A program made the translations under genes and the position numbers. DNA of 64,000 nucleotides from Eubacteriales bacterium (lineage in GTDB: Bacteria > Bacillota > Clostridia > Christensenellales > CAG-138). The notes under the pieces were generated by a model. The model was not told the origin of the DNA, did not search any database, and was given only the letters and a program-made list of their open reading frames with translations. Positions within the stretch are counted from its first letter, which is position 1. Every line of letters begins with the position of its first letter. Below, piece by piece: positions 50,784-58,765 of this stretch. The stretch spans positions 1 through 64,000 of the forward strand of contig JAJFTI010000017.1 of the NCBI GenBank assembly GCA_021373115.1, given 5' to 3'.

Positions 50784-52184
50784 ATGCAAACAGACGTTGT
50801 GATTGTTGGCGCGGGACCTTCCGGTATCTTTACCGCGCTGGAAATGCGCAGGCACGGCAGCAAGCAGAAGATCATTCTTGTCGAAAAAGGCCTTGCGGTC
50901 GAACAGCGCCGCTGTCCGAAAAGCATAACGGGACGCTGCGTCAACTGCAAGCCCTACTGCCATATTACGACCGGATTTTCCGGCGCGGGCGCGTTTTCGG
51001 ATGGGAAACTCTCGCTTTCCTACGAGGTTGGCGGCGATCTGCCGACGCTGGTCGGCGAACAGCGCGCGCAGGAAACGATTGACTATACCGATGCGATTTA
51101 TCTCGAATTCGGCGCGGATGAGCATATTGAAGGCATCAGCAATACCGACGCGGTCAAGGAAATCCGCCGCCGCGCGATTCGCGCCGGGCTGAAACTGGTG
51201 GACTGTCCGATTCGTCATCTCGGCACGGAAAAGGCGCAGGATATCTATTATGCCATTGAACAGTATCTGCTGCAGCAGGATGTGGAGATGCTCTTTGGTC
51301 ATGCCTGCGAAAACCTGATTCTGGAAAACGGCGCCTGCCACGGCGTTCTCGTGAACAACGGAACGAAGCAATTCGAGATTCGTGCAAAAAACGTGGTGGT
51401 CGCAACCGGGCGGCGCGGCGCGGACTGGCTGGAGAGCCTCTGCGCGGAGCATGGAATTGCGCACCAGCCGGGCACGGTGGATATCGGCGTACGCGTCGAG
51501 GTTCGAAACGAGGTTATGGAAACGGTCAACGAAGTGCTCTACGAGGGCAAGCTGATCGGCTATCCGCAGCCGTTTCGGAACAAAGTGCGCACCTTCTGCC
51601 AGAACCCGGGCGGATTCGTGAGCCAGGAAAACTACGACAACGACCTTGCCGTTGTCAACGGACACTCCTATAAGGAAAAGAAATCGCCGAATACGAACCT
51701 TGCGATTCTCTGTTCCCACAACTTCAATGTTCCATTCGACCAGCCGATTGCCTACGCGCAGAAGGTTGGCGAGCTGACCAACATGCTGGGCGCCGGGCAT
51801 ATCCTCGTCCAGCGCTACGGGGACATTCTGGACGGCAAGCGCACCTGGCAAAAGGAGCTTTCGTTTTCCAACGTGGTTCCAACGCTGCCGGACGCGGTAG
51901 CGGGGGATATTACGGCGGCAATGCCGTACCGAGCGATGACGAACATTATCAACTTCATTCAGGCGGTGGACCAGGTCGTGCCGGGATTTGCCGCGGCGGA
52001 AACGCTGCTCTATTCGCCGGAACTAAAGTTCTATAGTAACCGCGTGAAGATGGACGACCGCTTCACGACCAACATCGCCGGATTCTACTCGCTGGGCGAT
52101 TCCAGCGGCTGGACGCGCGGATTGATGATGGCCTCCGTGATGGGGGTTCTCATGGGGCGCCGGCTTGCGGAAGAAGAAAAATAA
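50784..52184 (+). CDS. FAD-dependent dehydrogenase (COG2509-like)
   Basis: A 466-residue flavoprotein. The dinucleotide motif is DVVIVGAGPSGIFTALEMRR at residues 4-23. A cysteine-rich segment RRCPKSITGRCVNCKPYC with the following TTGFSGAGAFSDGKLSLS is characteristic of this uncharacterised dehydrogenase family, and the C-terminal FYSLGDSSGWTRGLMMASVM closes the FAD site. The four cysteines could hold a cluster or a redox disulfide. The substrate is unknown. ATG 50784 follows TTTGGAGGAG and a consensus promoter. Single-gene unit with a terminator. Confidence 0.88.
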   Translation: MQTDVVIVGAGPSGIFTALEMRRHGSKQKIILVEKGLAVEQRRCPKSITGRCVNCKPYCHITTGFSGAGAFSDGKLSLSYEVGGDLPTLVGEQRAQETIDYTDAIYLEFGADEHIEGISNTDAVKEIRRRAIRAGLKLVDCPIRHLGTEKAQDIYYAIEQYLLQQDVEMLFGHACENLILENGACHGVLVNNGTKQFEIRAKNVVVATGRRGADWLESLCAEHGIAHQPGTVDIGVRVEVRNEVMETVNEVLYEGKLIGYPQPFRNKVRTFCQNPGGFVSQENYDNDLAVVNGHSYKEKKSPNTNLAILCSHNFNVPFDQPIAYAQKVGELTNMLGAGHILVQRYGDILDGKRTWQKELSFSNVVPTLPDAVAGDITAAMPYRAMTNIINFIQAVDQVVPGFAAAETLLYSPELKFYSNRVKMDDRFTTNIAGFYSLGDSSGWTRGLMMASVMGVLMGRRLAEEEK

Positions 52185-52193
52185 GAAGACAAG

Positions 52194-52223
52194 GGGCTGC
52201 CCAATGGTGGGCAGCCCTCTTTT
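52194..52223. terminator. Terminator after the FAD dehydrogenase gene
   Basis: GGGCTGCCC (52194-52202) pairs perfectly with GGGCAGCCC (52209-52217), followed by TCTTTT. The convergent ohr gene ends close by. Confidence 0.8.
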
Positions 52224-52246
52224 GAGATTGACACGCGAAGCAGTTT

Positions 52247-52669
52247 TTATCTCGTGCGGCTCGAAAGATTCACCGTAATGTTGCCGCGCGTCGCATGCGA
52301 GTAAGGGCACACCTGGTGCGCTTCCTGCGTGAGGCTTTCGGCAAGCGCCGCGTCGTCGGTATCGATGATGGCGACAAGATCAACCTCCAGCTGGAAGTTG
52401 CCGGAATCATTGCGACCGATCCCCACGGTGGCCTGCACATCCGGCGCGGGCAGATGCAGCCGTCGCACGCGAATCGCGTGCTGCAGCGCGCTGCCGAAGC
52501 AGGCAGCGTAACCTGCCGCGAAGAGCTGTTCCGGATTGGCTCCTTCCTGCTTTTTCCCGCCCAGACCGGCAGGCAGGGCCATTTCAAAATCGATCGGGCT
52601 ATTCTCCACGCGGACATGTCCATCCCGTCCGCCGGTTGCATAGGCTGTGGCTTTGTAGTCGATGTTCAT
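52247..52669 (-). CDS. ohr: Organic hydroperoxide resistance protein (OsmC/Ohr)
   Basis: A 140-residue thiol peroxidase that reduces organic hydroperoxides. Both redox cysteines are present: one in LFAAGYAACFGSAL and one in HQVCPYSHATRGNI. The family marks GGKKQEGANPEQLF and the N-terminal KATAYATGGRDGHV are also present. The ribosome site upstream on the minus strand reads GGAGGTGCGTT. No ohrR regulator is adjacent. Together with superoxide reductase and thioredoxin it forms the visible oxidative-stress set of the window. Confidence 0.93.
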   Translation of the reverse strand: MNIDYKATAYATGGRDGHVRVENSPIDFEMALPAGLGGKKQEGANPEQLFAAGYAACFGSALQHAIRVRRLHLPAPDVQATVGIGRNDSGNFQLEVDLVAIIDTDDAALAESLTQEAHQVCPYSHATRGNITVNLSSRTR

Positions 52670-52772
52670 AACGCACCTCCATATTTGATGATTTGATTAT
52701 ACATCACAAAAATAAGAATGATTATGACTTTCTTACATATGGCTTTTTGCTTTGGAGTTTTTGGAGGAAATC

Positions 52773-53150
52773 ATGTCGCTTATCTGTTCCGAAGTCGAAT
52801 TGTGTGAAGCCGCGCGGGCGATTTCATCCGCTTTAATGAAAAGCGAAAAGGTGCTGTTGAAGGTACGGGAGGGTTCGCCGCAACATCGCCTGACGGCGGA
52901 GAACATTCGCGCGTTTCAGATTGCCTTGGCACTGATTCGGCATGAGCAAGGGGCGCAGGGAGCGTTTGCATTCGATAAAGACGAGCTGTTGCGGGCGCGT
53001 GAGGCGTTCGACTCCGTCCGTTCCCGCGTAGAAAAAATACTGCCGAAGTTTGCGGCGGGCACGCCGCAGCATACGCTCGCGGTAAGAAGGATACGCGCGT
53101 TTGAAATAGCAGTCTGCTTGATTCAAAGGTATTTGGAAAACAAATCGTAA
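52773..53150 (+). CDS. Unrecognised small protein with an internal duplication
   Basis: A 125-residue, mainly helical protein that I do not recognise. Residues 24-55 and 85-117 are copies of one motif: VLLKVREGSPQHRLTAENIR then AFQIALALI, and ILPKFAAGTPQHTLAVRRIR then AFEIAVCLI. The shared pattern is G-[ST]-P-Q-H-x-L-x4-I-R-A-F-x-I-A-x2-L-I. No signal peptide, membrane segment or catalytic motif is visible. TTTGGAGGAA precedes ATG 52773. The terminator hairpin begins inside its last codons. It stands alone next to the AT-rich CPBP region. Confidence 0.75.
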   Translation: MSLICSEVELCEAARAISSALMKSEKVLLKVREGSPQHRLTAENIRAFQIALALIRHEQGAQGAFAFDKDELLRAREAFDSVRSRVEKILPKFAAGTPQHTLAVRRIRAFEIAVCLIQRYLENKS

Positions 53151-53178
53151 CGAGCAAAAAACGCTCGTTACGATTTTA
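53142..53178 (+). terminator. Terminator overlapping the stop codon
   Basis: AAATCGTAACGAGC (53142-53155) pairs perfectly with GCTCGTTACGATTT (53163-53176), then a T. The left arm contains the TAA stop. Confidence 0.85.
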
Positions 53179-53301
53179 TATGGAAAGAGATTTCGCTTGG
53201 AAAATCTGGTATGTAGGGACACGGAGTTATGGTTAGTTGCCGCAATAGATTCAGACCAGAAAAGGAAGAGGAATCATCGCTTCGAGAAGCACTTTTCGAG
53301 A

Positions 53302-54123
53302 TTAGTCCGTCACTTTTTGCAAGACAGGTTTATACTTCTTTTCTATATAAATCACGACAGCCCAAGCCATTAAATGGGATAGAATCATAAAAGGCGATAG
53401 CGGGAACAAAAGAAGAAGAACAAATCCTGCTGTATTACTCAAACCATGCAAGATCGCTAAAAGAGGGATGGATTGGCTTCTTTCGAACACAAAATTAGTG
53501 ATATAGCTCATGGCAACGATGCCTGCGGTGAAACCAATCAAGGACGGAATCATAACAAATGGGCTTTGTTCCCAATATAACATAATCATCATCGGATAAT
53601 GCCAAACAGCCCAAATCAGTCCGCCTTTCCAGGAAGCCGACCAAAAGTTAGCTTCCTTTTGGCGCAAGTGAGTGTATAAAGCACCGCGCCAGCCAAACTC
53701 CTCTGTTCCGCTGGTTATAACATTTGAAATAAAGTAGACCAGAATGGCAAGCAATATTGCACCAAACGATTTTGTTTTATCCATCTCAACTCGAGTTGCG
53801 AGACTCAAGATGATACCGGGTAACATGATAATGAGCGGGATACAAAGAGCAAGTACAATACTGAAACCAGAAACCTTGCCAGGAAAAAACTCCTTTCGAT
53901 GACTATGGGAAAACAAATATCCCAAAAGCGGGCCATAAACACCCAACGCAAAAACACCTGGAATCCATCCACTGTCTTTGCCTAGATTCTGAAGTGTTTC
54001 GAACAATGTTCCGCTTGTCGAAAGAATGCTGCCCCGCGTTAAGCTGATGACAAATGCTCCGATCCAACAAGCCCATGTCCAACCAAATGCAATGCCGAGA
54101 TATACTCCTATGTTCTTCTTCAT
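53302..54123 (-). CDS. CPBP-family intramembrane metalloprotease
   Basis: A 273-residue membrane protein of about seven helices. The catalytic CPBP/Abi motifs are TEEFGWRGALYTHLRQ (E-E-x3-R), IWAVWHYPMMI and LLAILHGLSNTAGF, whose glutamates and histidines bind the metal. Relatives process prenylated or peptide substrates, and in Gram-positives some give bacteriocin self-immunity. ATG 54123 follows GGAGAGAG. The gene and its flanks are distinctly more AT-rich than both neighbours and contain more common low-GC codons, so it was probably acquired by transfer. No bacteriocin gene is visible beside it. Confidence 0.88.
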   Translation of the reverse strand: MKKNIGVYLGIAFGWTWACWIGAFVISLTRGSILSTSGTLFETLQNLGKDSGWIPGVFALGVYGPLLGYLFSHSHRKEFFPGKVSGFSIVLALCIPLIIMLPGIILSLATRVEMDKTKSFGAILLAILVYFISNVITSGTEEFGWRGALYTHLRQKEANFWSASWKGGLIWAVWHYPMMIMLYWEQSPFVMIPSLIGFTAGIVAMSYITNFVFERSQSIPLLAILHGLSNTAGFVLLLLFPLSPFMILSHLMAWAVVIYIEKKYKPVLQKVTD

Positions 54124-54169
54124 ACCGCTCTCTCCATGCAAACAGAATTTGAGTTGAGTGACCAAGAGA

Positions 54170-54282
54170 AAATGAATTCTTGAACAGAATCGGAGTCCTT
54201 TCGTTGCTTTATCGCTGTTTAATAGAAAGCAAGCGATATTGTTCCGGGGGCTTTGTTCCTTAGACTGATCAAGAATTCATTT
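54170..54282. repeat. 14-bp inverted repeat upstream of the CPBP gene
   Basis: AAATGAATTCTTGA (54170-54183) and its exact reverse complement TCAAGAATTCATTT (54269-54282) flank 85 bases in the AT-rich gap between the CPBP and obgE genes. They may mark the edge of an inserted segment or form a regulatory stem. The gap holds no gene. Confidence 0.55.
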
Positions 54283-54332
54283 GGCTTATAGTCATTTCAT
54301 TCGAAAGACGCTCGGATTTACTTGATTTTGAA

Positions 54333-55598
54333 TCACTCCATAAAGTCGAATTCCCATTCGCCGAGGCGGATTCCGTCGCCATCCTTCGCGCCCATTTCGC
54401 GAAGAGCCGATATGATGCCGTTCTTCACGAGCAACTGCTGGAAACGGCGCATGGAAATCTCGTCGTCCGGGTCGGTGGTATCCAGCAGCTTTTCCACATC
54501 CCCGCCGGTGACTTCGAAGACCCCGTCGTCCCCGCGCGTAATATGGAATCCCGGCTCGTAGGCCGAACCCTCGACGAGGTCGGTTTCCTCGTAGCGCAGC
54601 ACCGGCGGCAGTGTGTCGAGCACCTGTACGACGCGGTCGAGCAGCGCCTCGAACCCCTGGACGGTGGCCGCTGAAACGGGGAATACCTCCACGTTTGGGT
54701 ATTCTTCTTTGAACCGCGCGAGGTTTTCTTCCGCTTCCGGCAGGTCGGTCTTGTTTGCGGCGACCAGCTGGGGAATCTCGGTCAGCAGCGGCGAGAACTT
54801 CTTCAGTTCATCGTTGATCTTTTCGTAATCTTCGATTGGGTCGCGCATCTCGCTGCCGGAGATGTCGAGCACGTGTACGAGCATCCGCGTGCGCTCAATG
54901 TGCCGCAGAAAATCGTGCCCAAGCCCTGCGCCTTCCGCCGCACCCTCGATAAGGCCGGGGATATCCGCGAGTACGAACGAGCGGTTGTGCCGCGAGGCAA
55001 CGCCGAGGTTCGGGGAGAGCGTCGTAAAATGATAGGCCGCTATCTTGGGCTTTGCGGCGGTTAAAACGGAGAGGATGGTCGATTTTCCGACGGACGGGAG
55101 GCCGACGAGCCCCACGTCCGCAATCGATTTGAGTTCCAGCTCCACTTCGTATTCGAGCGTTTTTTGGCCGGGCTGGGCAAAGCGCGGCGCCTGTCGCGTG
55201 GAGGTTGCAAACTTCGCATTGCCCTTTCCGCCGCGCCCGCCATGCAGGACGACGCGTTCCTTGCCGCCCTCGCTCAGATCCGCGAGAATTGCGCCGCTCT
55301 CCACGTCCCGAACGATGGTGCCGATGGGCACGTGGATGATCAGCGGCTTGCCGTTTTTTCCGGAACTGAGCGCGGCCTGACCCGGCGCGCCGTTCTCCGC
55401 GCGGTAGAAACGCTGGAATTTAAAGTCCAGCAGAGTGGAAAGATGCGGGTCTGCGAAGAACACAACGTCTCCGCCGCGCCCGCCGTCCCCGCCGTCCGGC
55501 CCGCCCTGCGCAACGTATTTTTCCCGATGGAAGGATGCGTGACCGTCCCCGCCGTTGCCGGCTTTCATGACGATTTTCGCATGATCGACAAATTGCAT
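54333..55598 (-). CDS. obgE: GTPase ObgE
   Basis: A 421-residue essential GTPase involved in 50S assembly and stress response. It has the glycine-rich Obg fold (residues 1-158; GNGGDGHASFHREKYVAQGG, GDGGRGGDVVF), the GTPase domain with P-loop GLPSVGKST, DIPG for G3 and NKTD for G4, and a C-terminal OCT domain (about 345-421). It lies 8 bases downstream of nth on the same strand, in a glmM-nth-obgE run. Confidence 0.96.
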   Translation of the reverse strand: MQFVDHAKIVMKAGNGGDGHASFHREKYVAQGGPDGGDGGRGGDVVFFADPHLSTLLDFKFQRFYRAENGAPGQAALSSGKNGKPLIIHVPIGTIVRDVESGAILADLSEGGKERVVLHGGRGGKGNAKFATSTRQAPRFAQPGQKTLEYEVELELKSIADVGLVGLPSVGKSTILSVLTAAKPKIAAYHFTTLSPNLGVASRHNRSFVLADIPGLIEGAAEGAGLGHDFLRHIERTRMLVHVLDISGSEMRDPIEDYEKINDELKKFSPLLTEIPQLVAANKTDLPEAEENLARFKEEYPNVEVFPVSAATVQGFEALLDRVVQVLDTLPPVLRYEETDLVEGSAYEPGFHITRGDDGVFEVTGGDVEKLLDTTDPDDEISMRRFQQLLVKNGIISALREMGAKDGDGIRLGEWEFDFME

Positions 55599-55606
55599 GT
55601 TATCCC

Positions 55607-56302
55607 TTATTCTTTCTGTTTTACACTGTTCGGTTTCGCCTTTTTTGCGGGAGTTCCCGCGCCAGCCTTCCGCGGGGCCTGCCGGTATTCGCAGAGATGG
55701 TTCAGCGGGCAGATTTCACATTTCGGCTTTCTTGCTTCGCAAATCTGGCGCCCGTGGTAGATGAGCCAGTGGTGCGCCGCCGTCCAGTCTTTGCGCGGGA
55801 TGGCCTGCTGCAGCTGTTCCTCGGTTTTCTCGACGTTGCTTGCCTTGGCAAGACCAATGCGGTTGCTCACGCGGAACACGTGCGTATCCACGGCAATGGC
55901 GGGAATGCCAAAGGCGTTGCTGGCCACGACGTTCGCGGTCTTTCGCCCGACGCCGGGCAACGTTTGCAGCTTGTCCAGATCGGCGGGCACTTCGCCGCCG
56001 AATTGAGCAACGAGAATCCGCGCGGTTTCGAGAATATGCTGCCCCTTCATGCGGTAGAACCCGCAGCGTTTGATGTAGGGAAAGAGCTCCTCCTCCGTCA
56101 TGGCTGCGAACTGCTCCGGCGTGTTCGCAACGGGAAACAGCTCGCGCGTGCATTGGTTGACCATCACGTCCGTGCACTGCGCGGAGAGAATGGTCGCAAC
56201 AAGCAACTCAAACGGCGAACGGAACTCCAGCGCGGGTTTCGCGTTCGGGTAGGTTGCTGCAAGTATCGTGAGCGCTTCGTTTTTTCCGGCGCGGCTGAGC
56301 AT
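55607..56302 (-). CDS. nth: Endonuclease III
   Basis: A 231-residue DNA glycosylase/AP lyase that removes oxidised pyrimidines. The helix-hairpin-helix LPGVGRKTANVV contains the catalytic lysine, VDTHVFRVSNR the catalytic aspartate, and CEARKPKCEICPLNHLC gives the C-x6-C-x2-C-x5-C ligands of the [4Fe-4S] cluster. The basic tail after the cluster (about 20 residues, rich in K, A and P) is an extra. The ATG overlaps the glmM stop (TGATG), so translation is coupled. Confidence 0.96.
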   Translation of the reverse strand: MLSRAGKNEALTILAATYPNAKPALEFRSPFELLVATILSAQCTDVMVNQCTRELFPVANTPEQFAAMTEEELFPYIKRCGFYRMKGQHILETARILVAQFGGEVPADLDKLQTLPGVGRKTANVVASNAFGIPAIAVDTHVFRVSNRIGLAKASNVEKTEEQLQQAIPRKDWTAAHHWLIYHGRQICEARKPKCEICPLNHLCEYRQAPRKAGAGTPAKKAKPNSVKQKE

Positions 56303-57660
56303 CAGGTGCGGATTTTTCCGCTGTGGTTGCGGACGATGATATGCGCGAGCGAAAGCGCAAGGTCGAGGATTTCCTTTTCGTCCTGTCCTTCGAGCATAAT
56401 GCGCACGAGCGGTTCCGTGCCGGAGGCACGAATCAAAACTCGCCCGTTCTTGCCGAGCTTCGCTTCAATTTCTTTCGTGAGCGCCTGCAGCTCGGCGTCC
56501 GCGATCGCGTCGGCTTTCTTTTCGTTTTCGACAATAACATTCACCAGCACCTGCGGGTACTGCGGAATGCGCGCGGCAAGTTTGCTCAGGCGTTTCTTTG
56601 TTTCCGCGACGACGCCGAGCAGCGCGATGGCGCTCATCATGCCGTCGCCGGTCGTGTTTTTATTCAGGAGAATGATGTGGCCGCTCTGCTCTCCGCCGAT
56701 CATATAGCCGTTTTGCAGCATGTTTTCCAGCACATAGCGGTCGCCAACCTTGGTTTCGACAATGTTGATGCCGGCTTCCTTGAGCGCGTTTTTCAGGCCG
56801 AGGTTGCTCATGACGGTGAGCACGAGCGTATTCTTTACGAGTGTTCCGTGCGCCTGCATGGCGAGCGCGAGGATGCCCATCGCTTGGTCGCCGTCCACGA
56901 TGTTTCCATATTCGTCACAGGAGATCAGCCGGTCCGCGTCGCCGTCGAACGCGAAACCGAGATCCGCACCGTAGTTGACCACCATCTCCTGCAGGCGCTC
57001 GGGATGCGTGCTGCCGCAGTGGTCGTTGATGTTAATGCCGTCCGGCGCGCAGGATTTTGCGATGACTTCCGCACCCAGACGTTCGAACACCTCCTTGGCA
57101 ATGAAGGAGGCCGCGCCGTTTGAGCAGTCCACGACGATACGCAGGCCTTCGAAACTGTATTCGGACTGCTCGACAAGATAGTCGCAGTAATCCTTTTTTG
57201 CCCGTACCGCGGAGATGATGCGGCCGACTTCCCGGCCTTCGGGATGCGGAATTTTCTCTCCGCTGGCGATGATCGCTTCAATGCGATCCTCGATTTCGTC
57301 CGAGAGCTTGAATCCGTTTTTGTCGAACCATTTGATTCCGTTATATTCCATGGGATTGTGGCTCGCGGAGATCATGACCGCCGCGTCCGCTTCGTACAGC
57401 CGGACGAGATACGCCATGGCGGGCGTGGGAAGGATGCCGACGTCCAGCACGTCCCCGCCGACGGAGCAGATACCCGCGGAAAGCGAAGCACCGAGCATGG
57501 GACCGGATTTGCGGGTATCCATGCCGATCAGGATACGGGGCGAATGCACCTCGTTGGTCAGCACGTATGCGCCGACCGCGCCGATTTGATACGCCAGTTC
57601 GCAGTTGAGGTCGCGATTCGCAATGCCGCGGACGCCGTCCGTTCCAAAGAGTCTAGCCAT
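56302..57660 (-). CDS. glmM: Phosphoglucosamine mutase
   Basis: GlmM converts glucosamine-6-phosphate to glucosamine-1-phosphate for UDP-GlcNAc and peptidoglycan. The 452-residue enzyme has the phospho-serine loop MISASHNPMEYNGIKWF, the magnesium loop AFDGDADRLISCDE, the sugar-binding GGEQSGHIIL and the phosphate-binding RASGTEPLVRIM. The N-terminus ARLFGTDGVRGIAN is canonical. First of the glmM-nth-obgE run; trxB lies 81 bases upstream on the same strand and may be co-transcribed. Confidence 0.97.
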   Translation of the reverse strand: MARLFGTDGVRGIANRDLNCELAYQIGAVGAYVLTNEVHSPRILIGMDTRKSGPMLGASLSAGICSVGGDVLDVGILPTPAMAYLVRLYEADAAVMISASHNPMEYNGIKWFDKNGFKLSDEIEDRIEAIIASGEKIPHPEGREVGRIISAVRAKKDYCDYLVEQSEYSFEGLRIVVDCSNGAASFIAKEVFERLGAEVIAKSCAPDGININDHCGSTHPERLQEMVVNYGADLGFAFDGDADRLISCDEYGNIVDGDQAMGILALAMQAHGTLVKNTLVLTVMSNLGLKNALKEAGINIVETKVGDRYVLENMLQNGYMIGGEQSGHIILLNKNTTGDGMMSAIALLGVVAETKKRLSKLAARIPQYPQVLVNVIVENEKKADAIADAELQALTKEIEAKLGKNGRVLIRASGTEPLVRIMLEGQDEKEILDLALSLAHIIVRNHSGKIRT

Positions 57661-57741
57661 ATGATAATCTCCTGTGTCGTCAAAGATGGCCGAAGCGATG
57701 CAAGGCGTGCAGCCGTTCCGGTCTCGGTATTCATACGCGGG

Positions 57742-58656
57742 TCAGTGGCAGGAGTGATATTCCAGCGCGCTGGTTGCGGCAACCGCGCCGTCCGCGCAGG
57801 CGGTAATCACCTGGCGAAGCGGCGTGTTGCGGATATCGCCCGCGGCGAACACGCCGGGGATGCTTGTGCGCATGAATTCGTCGGTCACGATGCTTCCGGC
57901 TTCGTTGAGCTGAACAAGATCCTTGACCAGTTCGGTTCGCGGAACAATGCCGACCGCGACGAATACGCCACTGACGGGCAAAACCCGCGCGAGAGACGTT
58001 TTTTTATCCAGAATTTCAAGACCTTCCACGTGTTTTTCACCCTTGAGGGAGAGCGGAATGCAGGAAAGCGCAAAGTGGATGTTGGGAACTTGTTTCGCTT
58101 TTTCCACCAGAACGGCGGCCGCGCGGAATTCGTCCCGTCGGTGGACAACCGTTACGCTCGTGCAGAAACGGGAAAGGTAAAGTGCGTCGGAAATTGCCGT
58201 ATCCCCTCCACCAACGATGGCAACGTCCTTTTCCTTAAAAAAAGCACCGTCGCAGGTTGCGCAATAGCTCACACCCGAACCGACCATTTCATCCTCGCGC
58301 GGAATGCCGAGCGGACGTGCGTGCGCGCCCATACAGAGGATAACGGTTCTTGCGGTGTCCTCCCGATCCGGCAGAAGAATCTTCTTCTCCGCGCCATCCA
58401 GCACAAGCCCGGTCGCGCCGGCATACTCCACTTTAAGGCCGAATTTCTCCGCCTGTTTTTGGATCAGTGAACCGACTTCGTAACCCACCACGCCGTCCGG
58501 AAAACCGGGATAATTCTCCACCAGCGGTGTTTTGGCAATCTGGCCGCCGGGAAAGAGCTCTTCGTACAGCGTTACGCTTGCGCCGCCGCGCGCCGCATAA
58601 AGACCGGCCGATAAGCCGGCAGGGCCGCCGCCGATGATTGCAATATCGGAATACAT
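57742..58656 (-). CDS. trxB: Thioredoxin reductase
   Basis: A 304-residue flavoprotein that reduces thioredoxin with NADPH. FAD motif IIGGGPAGLSAGLYAARG near the start, the redox pair C-A-T-C in SYCATCDGAFF, the NADPH motif VAIVGGGDTAISDALYLS and the C-terminal GVFAAGDIRNTPLRQV are all present. ATG 58656 follows GGAGG at a somewhat long distance. A consensus-like promoter lies upstream. Its thioredoxin partner is probably the gene at 20236. Confidence 0.95.
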   Translation of the reverse strand: MYSDIAIIGGGPAGLSAGLYAARGGASVTLYEELFPGGQIAKTPLVENYPGFPDGVVGYEVGSLIQKQAEKFGLKVEYAGATGLVLDGAEKKILLPDREDTARTVILCMGAHARPLGIPREDEMVGSGVSYCATCDGAFFKEKDVAIVGGGDTAISDALYLSRFCTSVTVVHRRDEFRAAAVLVEKAKQVPNIHFALSCIPLSLKGEKHVEGLEILDKKTSLARVLPVSGVFVAVGIVPRTELVKDLVQLNEAGSIVTDEFMRTSIPGVFAAGDIRNTPLRQVITACADGAVAATSALEYHSCH

Positions 58657-58693
58657 ACGCAACAAACCTCCGAAACGGTAAAAAAGTATTATC

Positions 58694-58722
58694 AGTATAT
58701 CGAAGCAGCGGGGAAAAAGCAA
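58694..58722 (-). promoter_or_regulatory. Candidate trxB promoter
   Basis: On the minus strand TTGCTT and TATACT are separated by 17 bases, about 40 bases before the start codon. Confidence 0.55.
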
Positions 58723-58765
58723 CGAATGTGGAACCCTTCCGCGTGACAAGGGCACAAAGCGGGGA

